Shown one piece after another: positions 44,772-54,105 of a stretch of 64,000 nucleotides of DNA; positions within the stretch are counted from its first letter, which is position 1; each line of letters opens with the position of its first letter. Where the stretch lies: positions 62,001 to 126,000 of the forward strand of contig NZ_BMWD01000011.1 of the NCBI RefSeq assembly GCF_014651055.1. The letters run 5' to 3'. Origin of the DNA: Streptomyces fructofermentans. GTDB lineage: Bacteria > Actinomycetota > Actinomycetes > Streptomycetales > Streptomycetaceae. The position numbers and the translations under genes are program-made. A model generated the notes under the pieces. The model was given only the letters and a program-made list of their open reading frames with translations. It did no database searches and had not been told where the DNA came from.

Positions 44772-45977
44772 TCAGCCCGCCCGCAGGGCCATCGTCATCG
44801 CCTCCACCGCCAGGAGCGGGGCCACGTTGCGGTCGAGGGCGACGCGGCAGGCGGCGATCGCCTCTATGCGGCGCAGTGTGGCCTCGGGCGAGGAGCCGCG
44901 CGCCAGCCGGTCCAGGGTGTCGAACATCTCGGTGTTGGCGAGGGCGAGGTCCGTGCCGAACTGGAGCGCCAGCACGTCGCGGTAGAACGCCGTGAGGTCG
45001 ATGAGCGCCAGATCGAGGCTGTCTCGCTGTGTACGCGTCCTGCGGCGCTTCTGCCTGTCCTCCAGGTCCTTCATCACCCCCGCGGTGCCGCGCGGCATAC
45101 GGCCGCCCTGGGCCGCGCCGAGCGCGGCCTTCATGTCCTCGGTCTCCTTGCCGTCGGACTCCTCGGAGACCTGCTTGGCGTCCTCGGACGCCGCGTCGAT
45201 CAGCTCCTGGGCCGCCTTGAGGCAGCCCCCCACGTCGTCGACGCGCAACGGCAGCCTGAGGACGGCCGCGCGCCGCGAGCGGGCGCGCTCGTCGGTGGCG
45301 AGGCGGCGGGCCCGCCCGATGTGGCCCTGGGTGGCACGGGCCACCGCGTCCGCCACGTGCGGCTCGATGCCGTCGCGGCGCACCAGGACGTCGGCCACGG
45401 CGGCGACCGGCGGCGTCCGCAGGGTGAGGTGGCGGCAACGGGAGCGGATGGTCGGCAGCACGTCCTCCAGGGACGGCGCGCACAGCAGCCACACCGTGCG
45501 CGGCGCGGGCTCCTCGACGGCCTTCAGCAGGACGTTGCCCGCGCCCTCGGTGAGGCGGTCGGCGTCCTCCAGGACGATGACCTGCCAACGGCCGCCCGCC
45601 GGGGACAGCTGGGCCCTGCGGACCAGGTCGCGGGTCTCCTTCACACCGATGGACAGCAGGTCCGTACGGACGATCTGCACATCCGCGTGGGTGCCGATCA
45701 GGCTCGTGTGGCAGCCGTCGCAGAAGCCGCAGCCGGGGGCTCCGCCGAGGGCGCGGTCCGGGCTGACGCACTGGAGGGCCGCCGCGAAGGCGCGTGCCGC
45801 GGTGGAGCGGCCCGAGCCGGGCGGACCCGTGAACAGCCAGGCGTGCGTCATCTTGGACGCCTCGGGCGGCGGGGTGTGGGCCGCCACCGCCGTGACCAGG
45901 GCGTCGGCGTCCCGGGCGGCGGCGTCGAGTTGCCCGCTCACCTTCTCCTGGCCCACCAGGTCGTCCCATACGGACAT
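44772..45977 (-). CDS. holB: DNA polymerase III delta' subunit
   Basis: Clamp-loader subunit. Residues near the start, MSVWDDLVGQEKVSGQL, and FTGPPGSGRSTAARAFAAAL (a P-loop) are followed by a zinc-binding CGFCDGCH segment, VIVLEDADRLTEGAGNVLLKAVEEP (the Walker B/sensor region) and RSRCRHL. The 401-aa protein has an insertion rich in Glu/Lys (ASEDAKQVSEESDGKETEDMK). ATG 45977 follows GGAAGGCGGC. tmk is upstream, a conserved tmk-holB pair, though a 366-bp gap separates them. Confidence 0.92.
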   Translation of the reverse strand: MSVWDDLVGQEKVSGQLDAAARDADALVTAVAAHTPPPEASKMTHAWLFTGPPGSGRSTAARAFAAALQCVSPDRALGGAPGCGFCDGCHTSLIGTHADVQIVRTDLLSIGVKETRDLVRRAQLSPAGGRWQVIVLEDADRLTEGAGNVLLKAVEEPAPRTVWLLCAPSLEDVLPTIRSRCRHLTLRTPPVAAVADVLVRRDGIEPHVADAVARATQGHIGRARRLATDERARSRRAAVLRLPLRVDDVGGCLKAAQELIDAASEDAKQVSEESDGKETEDMKAALGAAQGGRMPRGTAGVMKDLEDRQKRRRTRTQRDSLDLALIDLTAFYRDVLALQFGTDLALANTEMFDTLDRLARGSSPEATLRRIEAIAACRVALDRNVAPLLAVEAMTMALRAG

Positions 45978-46343
45978 GGGATGCCGCCTTCCGTCGCGCA
46001 CGTGCCTGCTGCCGCGTCCCATTGTGCGGGAGGGCACCGACAACGGGGGCCGCGCCGACCTCCGTGAGCCCCCGGCCGCCCGGCGCGGCAGCCCGACGGC
46101 ACTGCAGCCCGACCGCCGGACCTCATCCGCCTGCCCTCGACCGCCTGCCCCGCCCGGCGCCCGACGACCCCGTCGACCCGCCCGGCGCTCCGTCCGACCC
46201 GCCCGGAGCGCTGAGGTCGGAGTGCCCCGGAGCAGCGCGGGCCGAAGCGCACCAACCCGTCGCGCTCCGGCCCGTTTCGCGCCGATCCGAAGCGGACCAA
46301 CCCGCTCCGACCCGGAGCACTCAGGACCTCAGCGCTCCGGACG
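45978..46343. other. 366-bp gap between tmk and holB
   Basis: GC-rich; contains a direct repeat of GAAGCG-A-CCAACCCG type near 46245 and 46287. No gene, RNA or hairpin seen. Confidence 0.6.
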
Positions 46344-49300
46344 TCAGCGCCTGCGGCGCCCCCGGCCCTCGTCGCGCTCGTCGTCGTCGCGGGACCCGAG
46401 CAGTTCGTCCGCCAGCGTCGGAAGGTCGTCCAGCGGGGTCTCCTCCGCCCAGTCGGGACGCGGGCGGCGCCGGGGCGTGCCCTCCTCGTCGACCTGCGGC
46501 AGCTCACGGGTCCCGGCGTCGGAGCGGCCGTCGTCCGCGGGCTCGTCCCGGAAGTACCCGGGCGGCACCCGGTCCTCGGCCGTGCTCCCGCGCTCGTCGC
46601 CACGCGCGCCGCCGGCGTCCCGTACGGGAGGAAGGACAGCGGTCTCGTCGGCTGCGGGCCCGCGCCCCACGGGAGGCAGCACGGCCGTCTCGTCAGCGGC
46701 ACCCTGCGGCCCAGGGGTCCGCGGCAGCACGGCCGTCTCGTCGGCGGGCGCCCCACCCGGTCCGCGCGAGGACACCGGAGGCAGCACGGCCGTCTCGTCG
46801 GCCCGTCCACCGGACAGGTCCCCCGGCTTCACGACCGGCGTCGGCACGGTGCTGTCGGTGTCACGCGCGGCCGGCTTCGAACGGGACGCCGCCGCCCCCG
46901 ACGCCGCCCCGGAGGGCGCTCCCGTGCCCCAGGAGACCTCCGGAGTCCCACCGGCACCACCAGTACCAGCACTGGCGGCGGCCGCCTGGGCCTCGGCCGC
47001 GGCACGCCGCGCCTCCTCGGCCCGCAGCAGCGCCTCCTCGGCCTTCCGCTGCTTCTCCAGCCGCCGCTCCTCGGCCTCGGCCCGGAGCCGCGCCTCCTCC
47101 TCGGCCTGCTTGCGGCGGCGCTCCTCCTCGGCCGCGCGGGCCTGCTCCTCGGCGAGGCGGCGGGCCCGCTCCTCCTCGGCGCGCACACGGGCGGCCTCGG
47201 CGCGCTGCCGCGCCTCCTCGGCCTGCCGCTCGGCCTCGCGCCGCTGCGCCTCCTCCAGCTCGCGCTGCTTGCGCTCCTCCTCCTCGGCGCGCAGCCGGGC
47301 GAGCTGCTCCTGGCGCTCGCGCTCCAGCCGCTCCTCCTCGGCCTTGCGGGCGGCCTCCTCCTCGGCGCGCCGCCTGGCCTCCTCCTCGGCCGCCTTCCGC
47401 GCCTCCTCCTGGGCCTTCACCTCGGCCTCGGAGAGGGGCAGCACCACGTCGAGGCGGTGGCGGATCACGGTGGTGACGGCCTCGGGCTCCTGGGCCGCGT
47501 CGACGACCAGGTAGCGCGTGGGATCGGCGGCGGCGAGGGTCAGGAACCCGGACCGCACGCGCGCGTGGAACTCGGCGGGCTCCGACTCCAGCCGGTCGGG
47601 TGCCTCGGTGAACCGCTCGCGGGCGGCCTCGGGCGACACGTCCAGCAGGACCGTCAGGTGCGGGACGAGTCCGTTCGTCGCCCAGCGGTTGATACGGGAG
47701 ATCTCCGTCGGGGACAGGTCGCGGCCCGCTCCCTGGTAGGCGACCGAGGAGTCGATGTACCGGTCGGAGATCACGATCGCGCCCCGCTCCAGCGCCGGCC
47801 GCACCACGGTGTCCACGTGCTCCGCGCGGTCGGCCGCGTACAGCAGGGCCTCCGCTCGGTGCGACAGGCCGGCGGACGACACGTCGAGCAGGATCGACCG
47901 CAGACGCTTGCCGACGGGCGTGGCTCCCGGCTCGCGCGTGACCACGACCTCGTGGCCCTTGGCGCGCACCCAGTCGGCGAGCGCCTCGGCCTGCGTCGAC
48001 TTCCCGGCCCCGTCGCCGCCTTCGAGCGCGATGAAGAAGCCGTTCACGGCGGGGGTCGGAGCCGGGTCGTCGCCGCCGCGCAGCGCGTCGCGCAGGTCGT
48101 GCCTGAGCGGTACGCCGGAACGGTCGTCGGCCTTGGCGAGGACCAGCGCGGCGACCGGCAGCAGCAGCGCGCCGACCAGCATCAGGGTGAAGGCGGCACC
48201 GCCGTGCGCGAACACGAACTTGCCGTTCTCCAGGCGGTGCGGCCCGATGGCGGCGGCCACGAGGGGGGCCACCAGCGCGCCGAGCGCCACGGAGACCCGT
48301 ACGACCGCGTGCAGGTGCTCCGTCGTCCGCGCGCGGCGGTAGTCCTCCGCCTCCTGGTCGAGCAGGGCGTGCCCGGTGTTCGCGGCGACACCCGCGCCGA
48401 CGCCCGCGAGCCCCTGGATCAGGAGCACGGTGGTGACGTCGGGGACGAGGCCCGCGGCGAGGAGCGCCACTCCGGTGAACGCGATCGCGAGCGCGAGCAG
48501 CCTGCGGCGGGACAGGGAGGGCAGCAGCCTGGGGGCCGTGCGGATGCCGATCACGACACCGCCGGTCAGGGCGAGCGTCAGCAGCCCGTACGTCACCGGC
48601 CCGCCGCCCAGGTCCTTGGCGTGCAGCACGGAGACGGCGACGGCCGCGGCGACGGCCCCGGCGACGGAGGCGCAGGCGAGCACCAGCAGCGGGATGGCCC
48701 CGGTGCGGCCCTTGTCCACGCCGGTGCCCGTCCTGGGGCGGCGCAGCCCTTCGAGCGGGGACCGCGCGCGAGGGGTCCGCGTGTCGGGGAGTTCGAGGAA
48801 GGTGAGCACCGACAGGGACGCGGCGAACAGGCCGGCGGCGACGTACGAGGCGAGCGCCGCCTGGTGCTGCGCGAACCACGCGAGCCCGGCGCCCAGCAGG
48901 TTGTTGACGAGCGCGGCGGCGATCAGCGTGGCGGCCGCGAGGGGCACCGCCGCGAATCCCGTACGCAGCGACAGGCGCCGCAGCGTGTCCATGTGGTCCG
49001 GCAGCGGGCGGACGGTGGCGCCCTCCAGCGGCGGCGCGGGCAGCAGCGCGGGCGCCGCGCTCTCGCGGCACACCGTCCAGAACCGCTCGGCGACACCGAT
49101 CACGAACGCCGTCACCAGCAGCACCGCGAGGGCGTTGTCCGGGGTCCAGTCGATCCACAGGGGCGCGACGATCAGCAGCGCGGCCCGCAGCCCGTCCGCG
49201 CCGACCATGGTCCAGCGCCGGTCGAGCGGGCCCTCCTGCGAGGTGAGGGACGTGAGCGGGCCGAGGAGCACGGCTCCGAACAGCAGCGTCGCGAGGATCC

Positions 49301-49565
49301 GCGCGCCGAAGACGGTCGACACGGCGAGGGCCGCCCCGCGGTAGCCGCCGCCGAAGGCACCCTCGGAGACCGCCGCCTGGAGCGCGAGCAGCACCAGCAC
49401 AAGCAGGGCGAGCGCGTCGCCGATGCCTCCCACCAGTTGGGCGCTCCACAGGCGCCTCAGCTGCGGTACACGCAGCAGCGCCCGGACGGCGCGCTCCCGT
49501 GAATCTGCGACCAGGGCGTCGTCGGGGGCCGGATTGTGGGCCGTTGGCTGCTCGGCTCGCGTCAT
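46344..49565 (-). CDS. tmk: Fused MFS-like membrane domain and thymidylate kinase with coiled-coil tail
   Basis: A 1073-aa fusion. Residues 1-490 are MFS-like, with about twelve hydrophobic helices. Residues 507-712 are dTMP kinase: P-loop EGGDGAGKST, DRYIDSSVAYQGAG and RLESEPAEFHARVR. Residues about 714-865 are an Ala/Glu/Arg heptad coiled-coil. The tail repeats ADETAVLP four times (about 905-990), then is acidic. Ordinary Tmk is about 210 aa. The kinase makes dTDP; fusion to a membrane domain is common in actinomycetes and its transport role is unknown. Placing Tmk at the membrane is inference. Confidence 0.92.
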   Translation of the reverse strand: MTRAEQPTAHNPAPDDALVADSRERAVRALLRVPQLRRLWSAQLVGGIGDALALLVLVLLALQAAVSEGAFGGGYRGAALAVSTVFGARILATLLFGAVLLGPLTSLTSQEGPLDRRWTMVGADGLRAALLIVAPLWIDWTPDNALAVLLVTAFVIGVAERFWTVCRESAAPALLPAPPLEGATVRPLPDHMDTLRRLSLRTGFAAVPLAAATLIAAALVNNLLGAGLAWFAQHQAALASYVAAGLFAASLSVLTFLELPDTRTPRARSPLEGLRRPRTGTGVDKGRTGAIPLLVLACASVAGAVAAAVAVSVLHAKDLGGGPVTYGLLTLALTGGVVIGIRTAPRLLPSLSRRRLLALAIAFTGVALLAAGLVPDVTTVLLIQGLAGVGAGVAANTGHALLDQEAEDYRRARTTEHLHAVVRVSVALGALVAPLVAAAIGPHRLENGKFVFAHGGAAFTLMLVGALLLPVAALVLAKADDRSGVPLRHDLRDALRGGDDPAPTPAVNGFFIALEGGDGAGKSTQAEALADWVRAKGHEVVVTREPGATPVGKRLRSILLDVSSAGLSHRAEALLYAADRAEHVDTVVRPALERGAIVISDRYIDSSVAYQGAGRDLSPTEISRINRWATNGLVPHLTVLLDVSPEAARERFTEAPDRLESEPAEFHARVRSGFLTLAAADPTRYLVVDAAQEPEAVTTVIRHRLDVVLPLSEAEVKAQEEARKAAEEEARRRAEEEAARKAEEERLERERQEQLARLRAEEEERKQRELEEAQRREAERQAEEARQRAEAARVRAEEERARRLAEEQARAAEEERRRKQAEEEARLRAEAEERRLEKQRKAEEALLRAEEARRAAAEAQAAAASAGTGGAGGTPEVSWGTGAPSGAASGAAASRSKPAARDTDSTVPTPVVKPGDLSGGRADETAVLPPVSSRGPGGAPADETAVLPRTPGPQGAADETAVLPPVGRGPAADETAVLPPVRDAGGARGDERGSTAEDRVPPGYFRDEPADDGRSDAGTRELPQVDEEGTPRRRPRPDWAEETPLDDLPTLADELLGSRDDDERDEGRGRRRR

Positions 49566-49616
49566 CCTGACAGCCTATCCGGACGTGACGCGTCCCCGTA
49601 GGGCCGCCCGAACATG

Positions 49617-49653
49617 CGAACGCCCCCGACATCAAGTGATACGGGGGCGTTCG
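49617..49653 (-). terminator. Hairpin after topA
   Basis: 12-bp arms (49617-49628, 49642-49653) separated by 13 nt, between topA and tmk. The stem lies 64 nt past the topA stop. Confidence 0.75.
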
Positions 49654-49716
49654 TTTCGCGAACCGGAGGTGAAGGTCCTGTCCCGCCGGACCGGCCCGTC
49701 TCCGGGAGGTGAGGGC

Positions 49717-52539
49717 TCAGTCCTCGGCGGGCGCCTGCGAGGCCGTCGCCTTCTTGGCGGCCGTCTTCGCCGTGGTCTTCTTGGCCGCCGTCTTGGTCGC
49801 CGTGGTCTTCTTGGCGGCCGTCTTCTTCGCCGGGGCCTTCTTCGCGGGCGCCTTCTTGGCAGGCGCCTTCTTCGCGGTCTTCTTGGCCGGGGCCTTCGCG
49901 CGCTTCTCCGCGAGCAGCTCGTAGCCGCGCTCGGGCGTGATGTCCTCGACGCTGTCGCCGGACCGCAGGGTGGCGTTGGTCTCGCCGTCGGTCACGTACG
50001 GGCCGAACCGGCCGTCCTTGACCACGACGGGCTTCGCGCTGACCGGGTCCTCGCCCAGCTCCTTGAGCGGCGGCTTGGCGGCCGCGCGGCCCCGCTGCTT
50101 GGGCTGCGCGTAGATCGCGAGGGCCTCTTCGAGGGTGATCGTGAAGAGCTGGTCCTCGCTGGTGAGGGAACGCGAGTCCGTGCCCTTCTTGAGGTACGGC
50201 CCGTAGCGCCCGTTCTGCGCGGTGATCTCCACGCCCTCGGCGTCCGCGCCCACGACACGCGGCAGCGACATCAGCTTGAGCGCGTCCTCCAGCGTCACCG
50301 TGTCCAGGGACATCGACTTGAAGAGGGAGGCGGTCCGCGGCTTCACCGCGTTCTTGCCGGTCTTCGGGGTGCCCTCGGGGAGCACCTCGGTGACGTACGG
50401 CCCGTAGCGGCCGTCCCTGGCGATGATCTGGTGGCCCGACTGCGGGTCGGCGCCCAGCTCGAAGTCGCCGCTCGGCTTGGCGAGCAGCTCCTCGGCGAGG
50501 TCGGCGGTCAGCTCGTCGGGTGCCAGGTCCTCGGGTACGTCGGCGCGCTGGTGGTTCTCGGAGTCCTTCTCGCCCCGCTCGACGTACGGGCCGTAGCGGC
50601 CGACGCGCAGCACGATGTCGTTGGCGACGGGGAAGGAGGACACCTCGCGGGCGTCGATGGCGCCCAGGTCGGTGACGAGTTCCTTGAGGCCGCCCAGGTG
50701 GTCGCCGTCGCCGTTGCCCGCCTCGGCGGCGCCGGTCGCCTCGCCCTCGCCGAAGTAGAAGCGCCGCAGCCACGGCACGGCCTGCGCCTCGCCCCGCGCG
50801 ATGCGGTCGAGGTCGTCCTCCATCTTGGCGGTGAAGTCGTAGTCGACGAGCCGCCCGAAGTGCTTCTCCAGGAGGTTGACCACGGCGAAGCTCAGGAAGG
50901 AGGGCACCAGGGCCGTCCCCTTCTTGAACACGTACCCGCGGTCGAGGATCGTGCCGATGATCGACGCGTACGTCGACGGGCGGCCGATCTCGCGCTCCTC
51001 GAGCTCCTTGACCAGGCTGGCCTCGGTGTAGCGGGCCGGGGGCTTGGTGGCGTGGCCGTCGACCGAGATCTCGTCGGCGGACAGCGCGTCGCCCTCGGTG
51101 ACCTGCGGCAGCCGTCGCTCGCGGTCGTCCAGCTCGGCGTTCGGGTCGTCCGCGCCCTCGACGTACGCCTTCAGGAAGCCGTGGAAGGTGATCGTCTTGC
51201 CGGACGCGCTGAACTCGGCGTCGCGGCCGTCGGAGGAGGTGCCCGCGATCTTCACGGTGACGGAGTTGCCGACCGCGTCCTTCATCTGGGAGGCGACGGT
51301 CCGCTTCCAGATCAGCTCGTAGAGCCTGAACTGGTCACCGGTCAGGCCCGTCTCGGCGGGGGTGCGGAAACGATCGCCCGAGGGGCGGATCGCCTCGTGC
51401 GCCTCCTGCGCGTTCTTGACCTTGCCGGCGTACGTACGCGGCTTGTCCGGCAGGTAGTTCGCGCCGTAGAGCTGCGTGACCTGGGCCCGGGCCGCGGAGA
51501 CCGCGGTGTCCGAGAGGGTCGTGGAGTCCGTACGCATGTAGGTGATGAAGCCGTTCTCGTACAGCTTCTGCGCCACCTGCATCGTGGCCTTCGCGCCGAA
51601 GCCCAGCTTGCGGCTGGCCTCCTGCTGGAGGGTCGTCGTACGGAACGGCGCGTAGGGCGAGCGGCGGTACGGCTTCGACTCGACCGAGCGCACCGCGAAG
51701 TTCGTGTCCTGGAGGGCGGCGGTGAGCGCGCGGGCGTTCGCCTCGTCCAGGTGGAGCGTGTTGGCGCCCTTGATCTGCCCCAGCGAGTCGAAGTCGCGGC
51801 CCTGGGCGACCCGCTTGCCGTCGACGGCGGTCAGCCGGGCGACCAGGGTGGACGGGTCGCTCGCGTCACCCGTGCGGCCGGTGCCGAAGGTGCCGGTCAG
51901 GTCCCAGTACTCGGCCGATCGGAAGGCGATGCGCTCGCGCTCCCGCTCGACGACGAGACGGGTGGCCACGGACTGGACGCGGCCCGCCGACAGCTTCGGC
52001 ATGACCTTCTTCCACAGGACCGGCGAGACCTCGTAGCCGTAGAGGCGGTCGAGGATGCGGCGGGTCTCCTGGGCGTCGACCATGCGCTGGTTGAGCTCGC
52101 GCGGGTTGGCGACGGCGCTGCGGATCGCGTCCTTGGTGATCTCGTGGAAGACCATCCGGTGGACGGGGACCTTGGGCTTGAGGACTTCGAGGAGGTGCCA
52201 CGCGATGGCCTCGCCCTCGCGGTCCTCATCGGTGGCGAGGAAGAGCTCGTCGGAGTCCTTCAGCAGGTCCTTGAGCTTCTTGACCTGGGCCCTCTTGTCG
52301 GCGTTGACCACATAGATCGGCTGGAAGTCGTTGTCGACGTCCACGCCGAGGCGGCGGACCTCACCGGTGTACTTCTCGGGCACCTCCGCGGCGCCGTTGG
52401 GGAGGTCACGGATGTGCCCGACACTCGCTTCGACGACGTAGCCGGGGCCGAGATAGCCCTTGATCGTCTTCGCCTTGGCAGGCGACTCGACGATGACGAG
52501 TCGGCGGCCGCCGTGTGCGGTCTCGCTGGTCGGGGACAA
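49717..52539 (-). CDS. topA: DNA topoisomerase I
   Basis: Type IA enzyme that relaxes negative supercoils. The Toprim domain begins VIVESPAKAKTIKGYLG and includes LATDEDREGEAIAWH. The catalytic tyrosine is in NGFITYMRTDSTTLSD. Five C-terminal repeats follow, ending in a tail of about 60 residues of Lys-Ala-Thr-Pro (AKKAPAKKAPAKK), the actinobacterial type without zinc fingers. TTG 52539 is preceded by GGAGAG. 940 aa. Confidence 0.95.
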   Translation of the reverse strand: MSPTSETAHGGRRLVIVESPAKAKTIKGYLGPGYVVEASVGHIRDLPNGAAEVPEKYTGEVRRLGVDVDNDFQPIYVVNADKRAQVKKLKDLLKDSDELFLATDEDREGEAIAWHLLEVLKPKVPVHRMVFHEITKDAIRSAVANPRELNQRMVDAQETRRILDRLYGYEVSPVLWKKVMPKLSAGRVQSVATRLVVERERERIAFRSAEYWDLTGTFGTGRTGDASDPSTLVARLTAVDGKRVAQGRDFDSLGQIKGANTLHLDEANARALTAALQDTNFAVRSVESKPYRRSPYAPFRTTTLQQEASRKLGFGAKATMQVAQKLYENGFITYMRTDSTTLSDTAVSAARAQVTQLYGANYLPDKPRTYAGKVKNAQEAHEAIRPSGDRFRTPAETGLTGDQFRLYELIWKRTVASQMKDAVGNSVTVKIAGTSSDGRDAEFSASGKTITFHGFLKAYVEGADDPNAELDDRERRLPQVTEGDALSADEISVDGHATKPPARYTEASLVKELEEREIGRPSTYASIIGTILDRGYVFKKGTALVPSFLSFAVVNLLEKHFGRLVDYDFTAKMEDDLDRIARGEAQAVPWLRRFYFGEGEATGAAEAGNGDGDHLGGLKELVTDLGAIDAREVSSFPVANDIVLRVGRYGPYVERGEKDSENHQRADVPEDLAPDELTADLAEELLAKPSGDFELGADPQSGHQIIARDGRYGPYVTEVLPEGTPKTGKNAVKPRTASLFKSMSLDTVTLEDALKLMSLPRVVGADAEGVEITAQNGRYGPYLKKGTDSRSLTSEDQLFTITLEEALAIYAQPKQRGRAAAKPPLKELGEDPVSAKPVVVKDGRFGPYVTDGETNATLRSGDSVEDITPERGYELLAEKRAKAPAKKTAKKAPAKKAPAKKAPAKKTAAKKTTATKTAAKKTTAKTAAKKATASQAPAED

Positions 52540-53264
52540 CTTCGCTCTTCTCTCCGGTCGACGCAGGGGGTCTGCCCCAGGCCTGGATCCCGGGGGTCGG
52601 GTCGTGCTGACGCTGCGGAGTGTGACGGTACATCCCGCCCCCGTGTCAAACGGGAAAAGCCCGCAACGGCCACTCGAACGGTAACCCGACTCCCGCCATT
52701 CCTGCCGCCCGGAGTGCCGACCTGCCGGTTCGGACCTATCCGGAGGGTGACTTCCCAGTTACCAGAAGGCACCGTTCCCCCTGGTCCCCGACCACCTCGC
52801 GGGCCGCCCGCCGGTGGCGAATCCGGGACCGCGGAAGCGGCCGTTCCAGGTGGGGCGGAGAGAGGAGGGGGAGAGGGGGAGCAGGTCGTTCCCGCCCGCG
52901 AGCGGGGAACGGCGGCGGCCCTGTCGGGACCGGGCGCGGCAGGGTTCGCCGGGCCGTGGAAGGCGGGGTCCGCCGACCGCTTCGTACCCGGCCCGCGGAC
53001 CGCGGAACCCATGGAGTCCCTGGGCAGGACGCCCGCGGCGGGAGCCGGGCGCGGCGTACGCCGGACGCCCGGGCGCACGGCCGGCGCGGGCATCGGCCGG
53101 AACTTCGCGCGGGGTCCGGGCGCGCCACTGGCCGAACGGCCCGCGCATCGGTGGAAGGGCGGCGGTACCGCACCCGCGGACGGGCTCCGGGGACACGCCC
53201 CGGGAGCCGTCGGCCCGGCGTCGGCGAGCCGGCCGCCGGCCTCCCCGCGGGGAGGCCGCGGAAA
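52540..53264. other. 725-bp upstream region of topA
   Basis: No gene that I support. A minus-strand TTGACA at 52644-52649 is the best -35-like hexamer about 105 bp before topA; a good -10 at 17-18 bp is not clear. The rest is GC-rich. Confidence 0.6.
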
Positions 53265-53462
53265 TCAGGTACGAGTGAAACACCACACGGCGAGAAGCAG
53301 CGCGGCCGTCCCGGCGAACGCGGCGACCGCCGCCGAGACGGCCGGGTTCGTGCCGTGGGCGACGGGTGCGCCCTGCCGCAGCCGGACCGCCGTCCACAGC
53401 ACCAGCGCGGCGCCGAACACGGCGAACACCGACCCCGTGAAGATCGCGGGTCCGCTCTCCAT
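53265..53462 (-). CDS. Small two-helix membrane protein
   Basis: 65 aa with two likely transmembrane helices (AIFTGSVFAVFGAALVLWTAV and SAAVAAFAGTAALLLAVWCF). GGAGGG lies 8 nt before the ATG. It is not similar to a family I recognise. Confidence 0.75.
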   Translation of the reverse strand: MESGPAIFTGSVFAVFGAALVLWTAVRLRQGAPVAHGTNPAVSAAVAAFAGTAALLLAVWCFTRT

Positions 53463-54105
53463 GGTTCGTTCCCTCCGCCGTCGGGTGCTCCGGACCGGGA
53501 CGCTGGCACCTCGGGAAGACCGGCACGCGAACCCCGGGTGAACGGGGGACGCACAGGACCGGTGCGTCCCCCGTACGGCCCCCGGCACGGCAGCCCGCGC
53601 GTCGCGCCGGGGGCCCCGATTCCCCCGTCCGCCGCGCGGATGCCAGGCGGATGCCAGGCGGATGCCGCACGGGACATCGGCGGGCCGCGGACCACTGAGC
53701 CGGCCATGCCGGGCCGCGCCTTGCCTGGCCGTGCGGGGCCTTGCCCCGCCGGGCCCAGACCTGTGGGGCGGCCGTGCCAGGCAGTGCCTTGCCTGTCGGC
53801 TCGCGGTGCCTTGCCGGGCCGGGGCCACGTGGAGGTCGTGCCCCGCCCCGCGTATCGCGGCGTGCCGGGTCGGCCGGTCGGGCCGCGGCCCGTCCCGGTC
53901 CATCCCGTCGCGGCACGTCCCGTCGCGGCACGTCGGGTGGGCCCGGCCGGAATCGCGCGGCCCGGAGCACCCGGCGGAGGCGTGTCGGCGCACCCCCGGG
54001 GAGCCCGGCTCCGGTCGGACCCGTGCCCGCCCACGCTCCGGGCCGCCCGGCGGGGAGGCCGCCCGGTGGGGAGGCCGCCCGGTGGGGAGGCCGCCTGGTG
54101 GGTCC
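53463..54105. other. 643-bp intergenic region with tandem repeats
   Basis: Gap between the kinase and the small membrane protein. Contains three GATGCC-AGGCG-type copies near 53638-53665 and a 16-bp array at 54052-54099. No gene supported. Confidence 0.65.
54052..54099. repeat. Three 16-bp tandem repeats
   Basis: Unit GGGGAGGCCGCCCGGT at 54052, 54068 and 54084 (last copy has one C/T change). Confidence 0.9.

Noticed and set aside
52814-53278. 154-codon plus-strand frame upstream of topA
   Set aside because: Arg/Pro-rich with no conserved feature, weak start.
49423-53541. 1372-codon plus-strand open frame
   Set aside because: It is antisense to topA and part of tmk; high G+C makes such frames. 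Topoisomerase motifs on the minus strand settle it.
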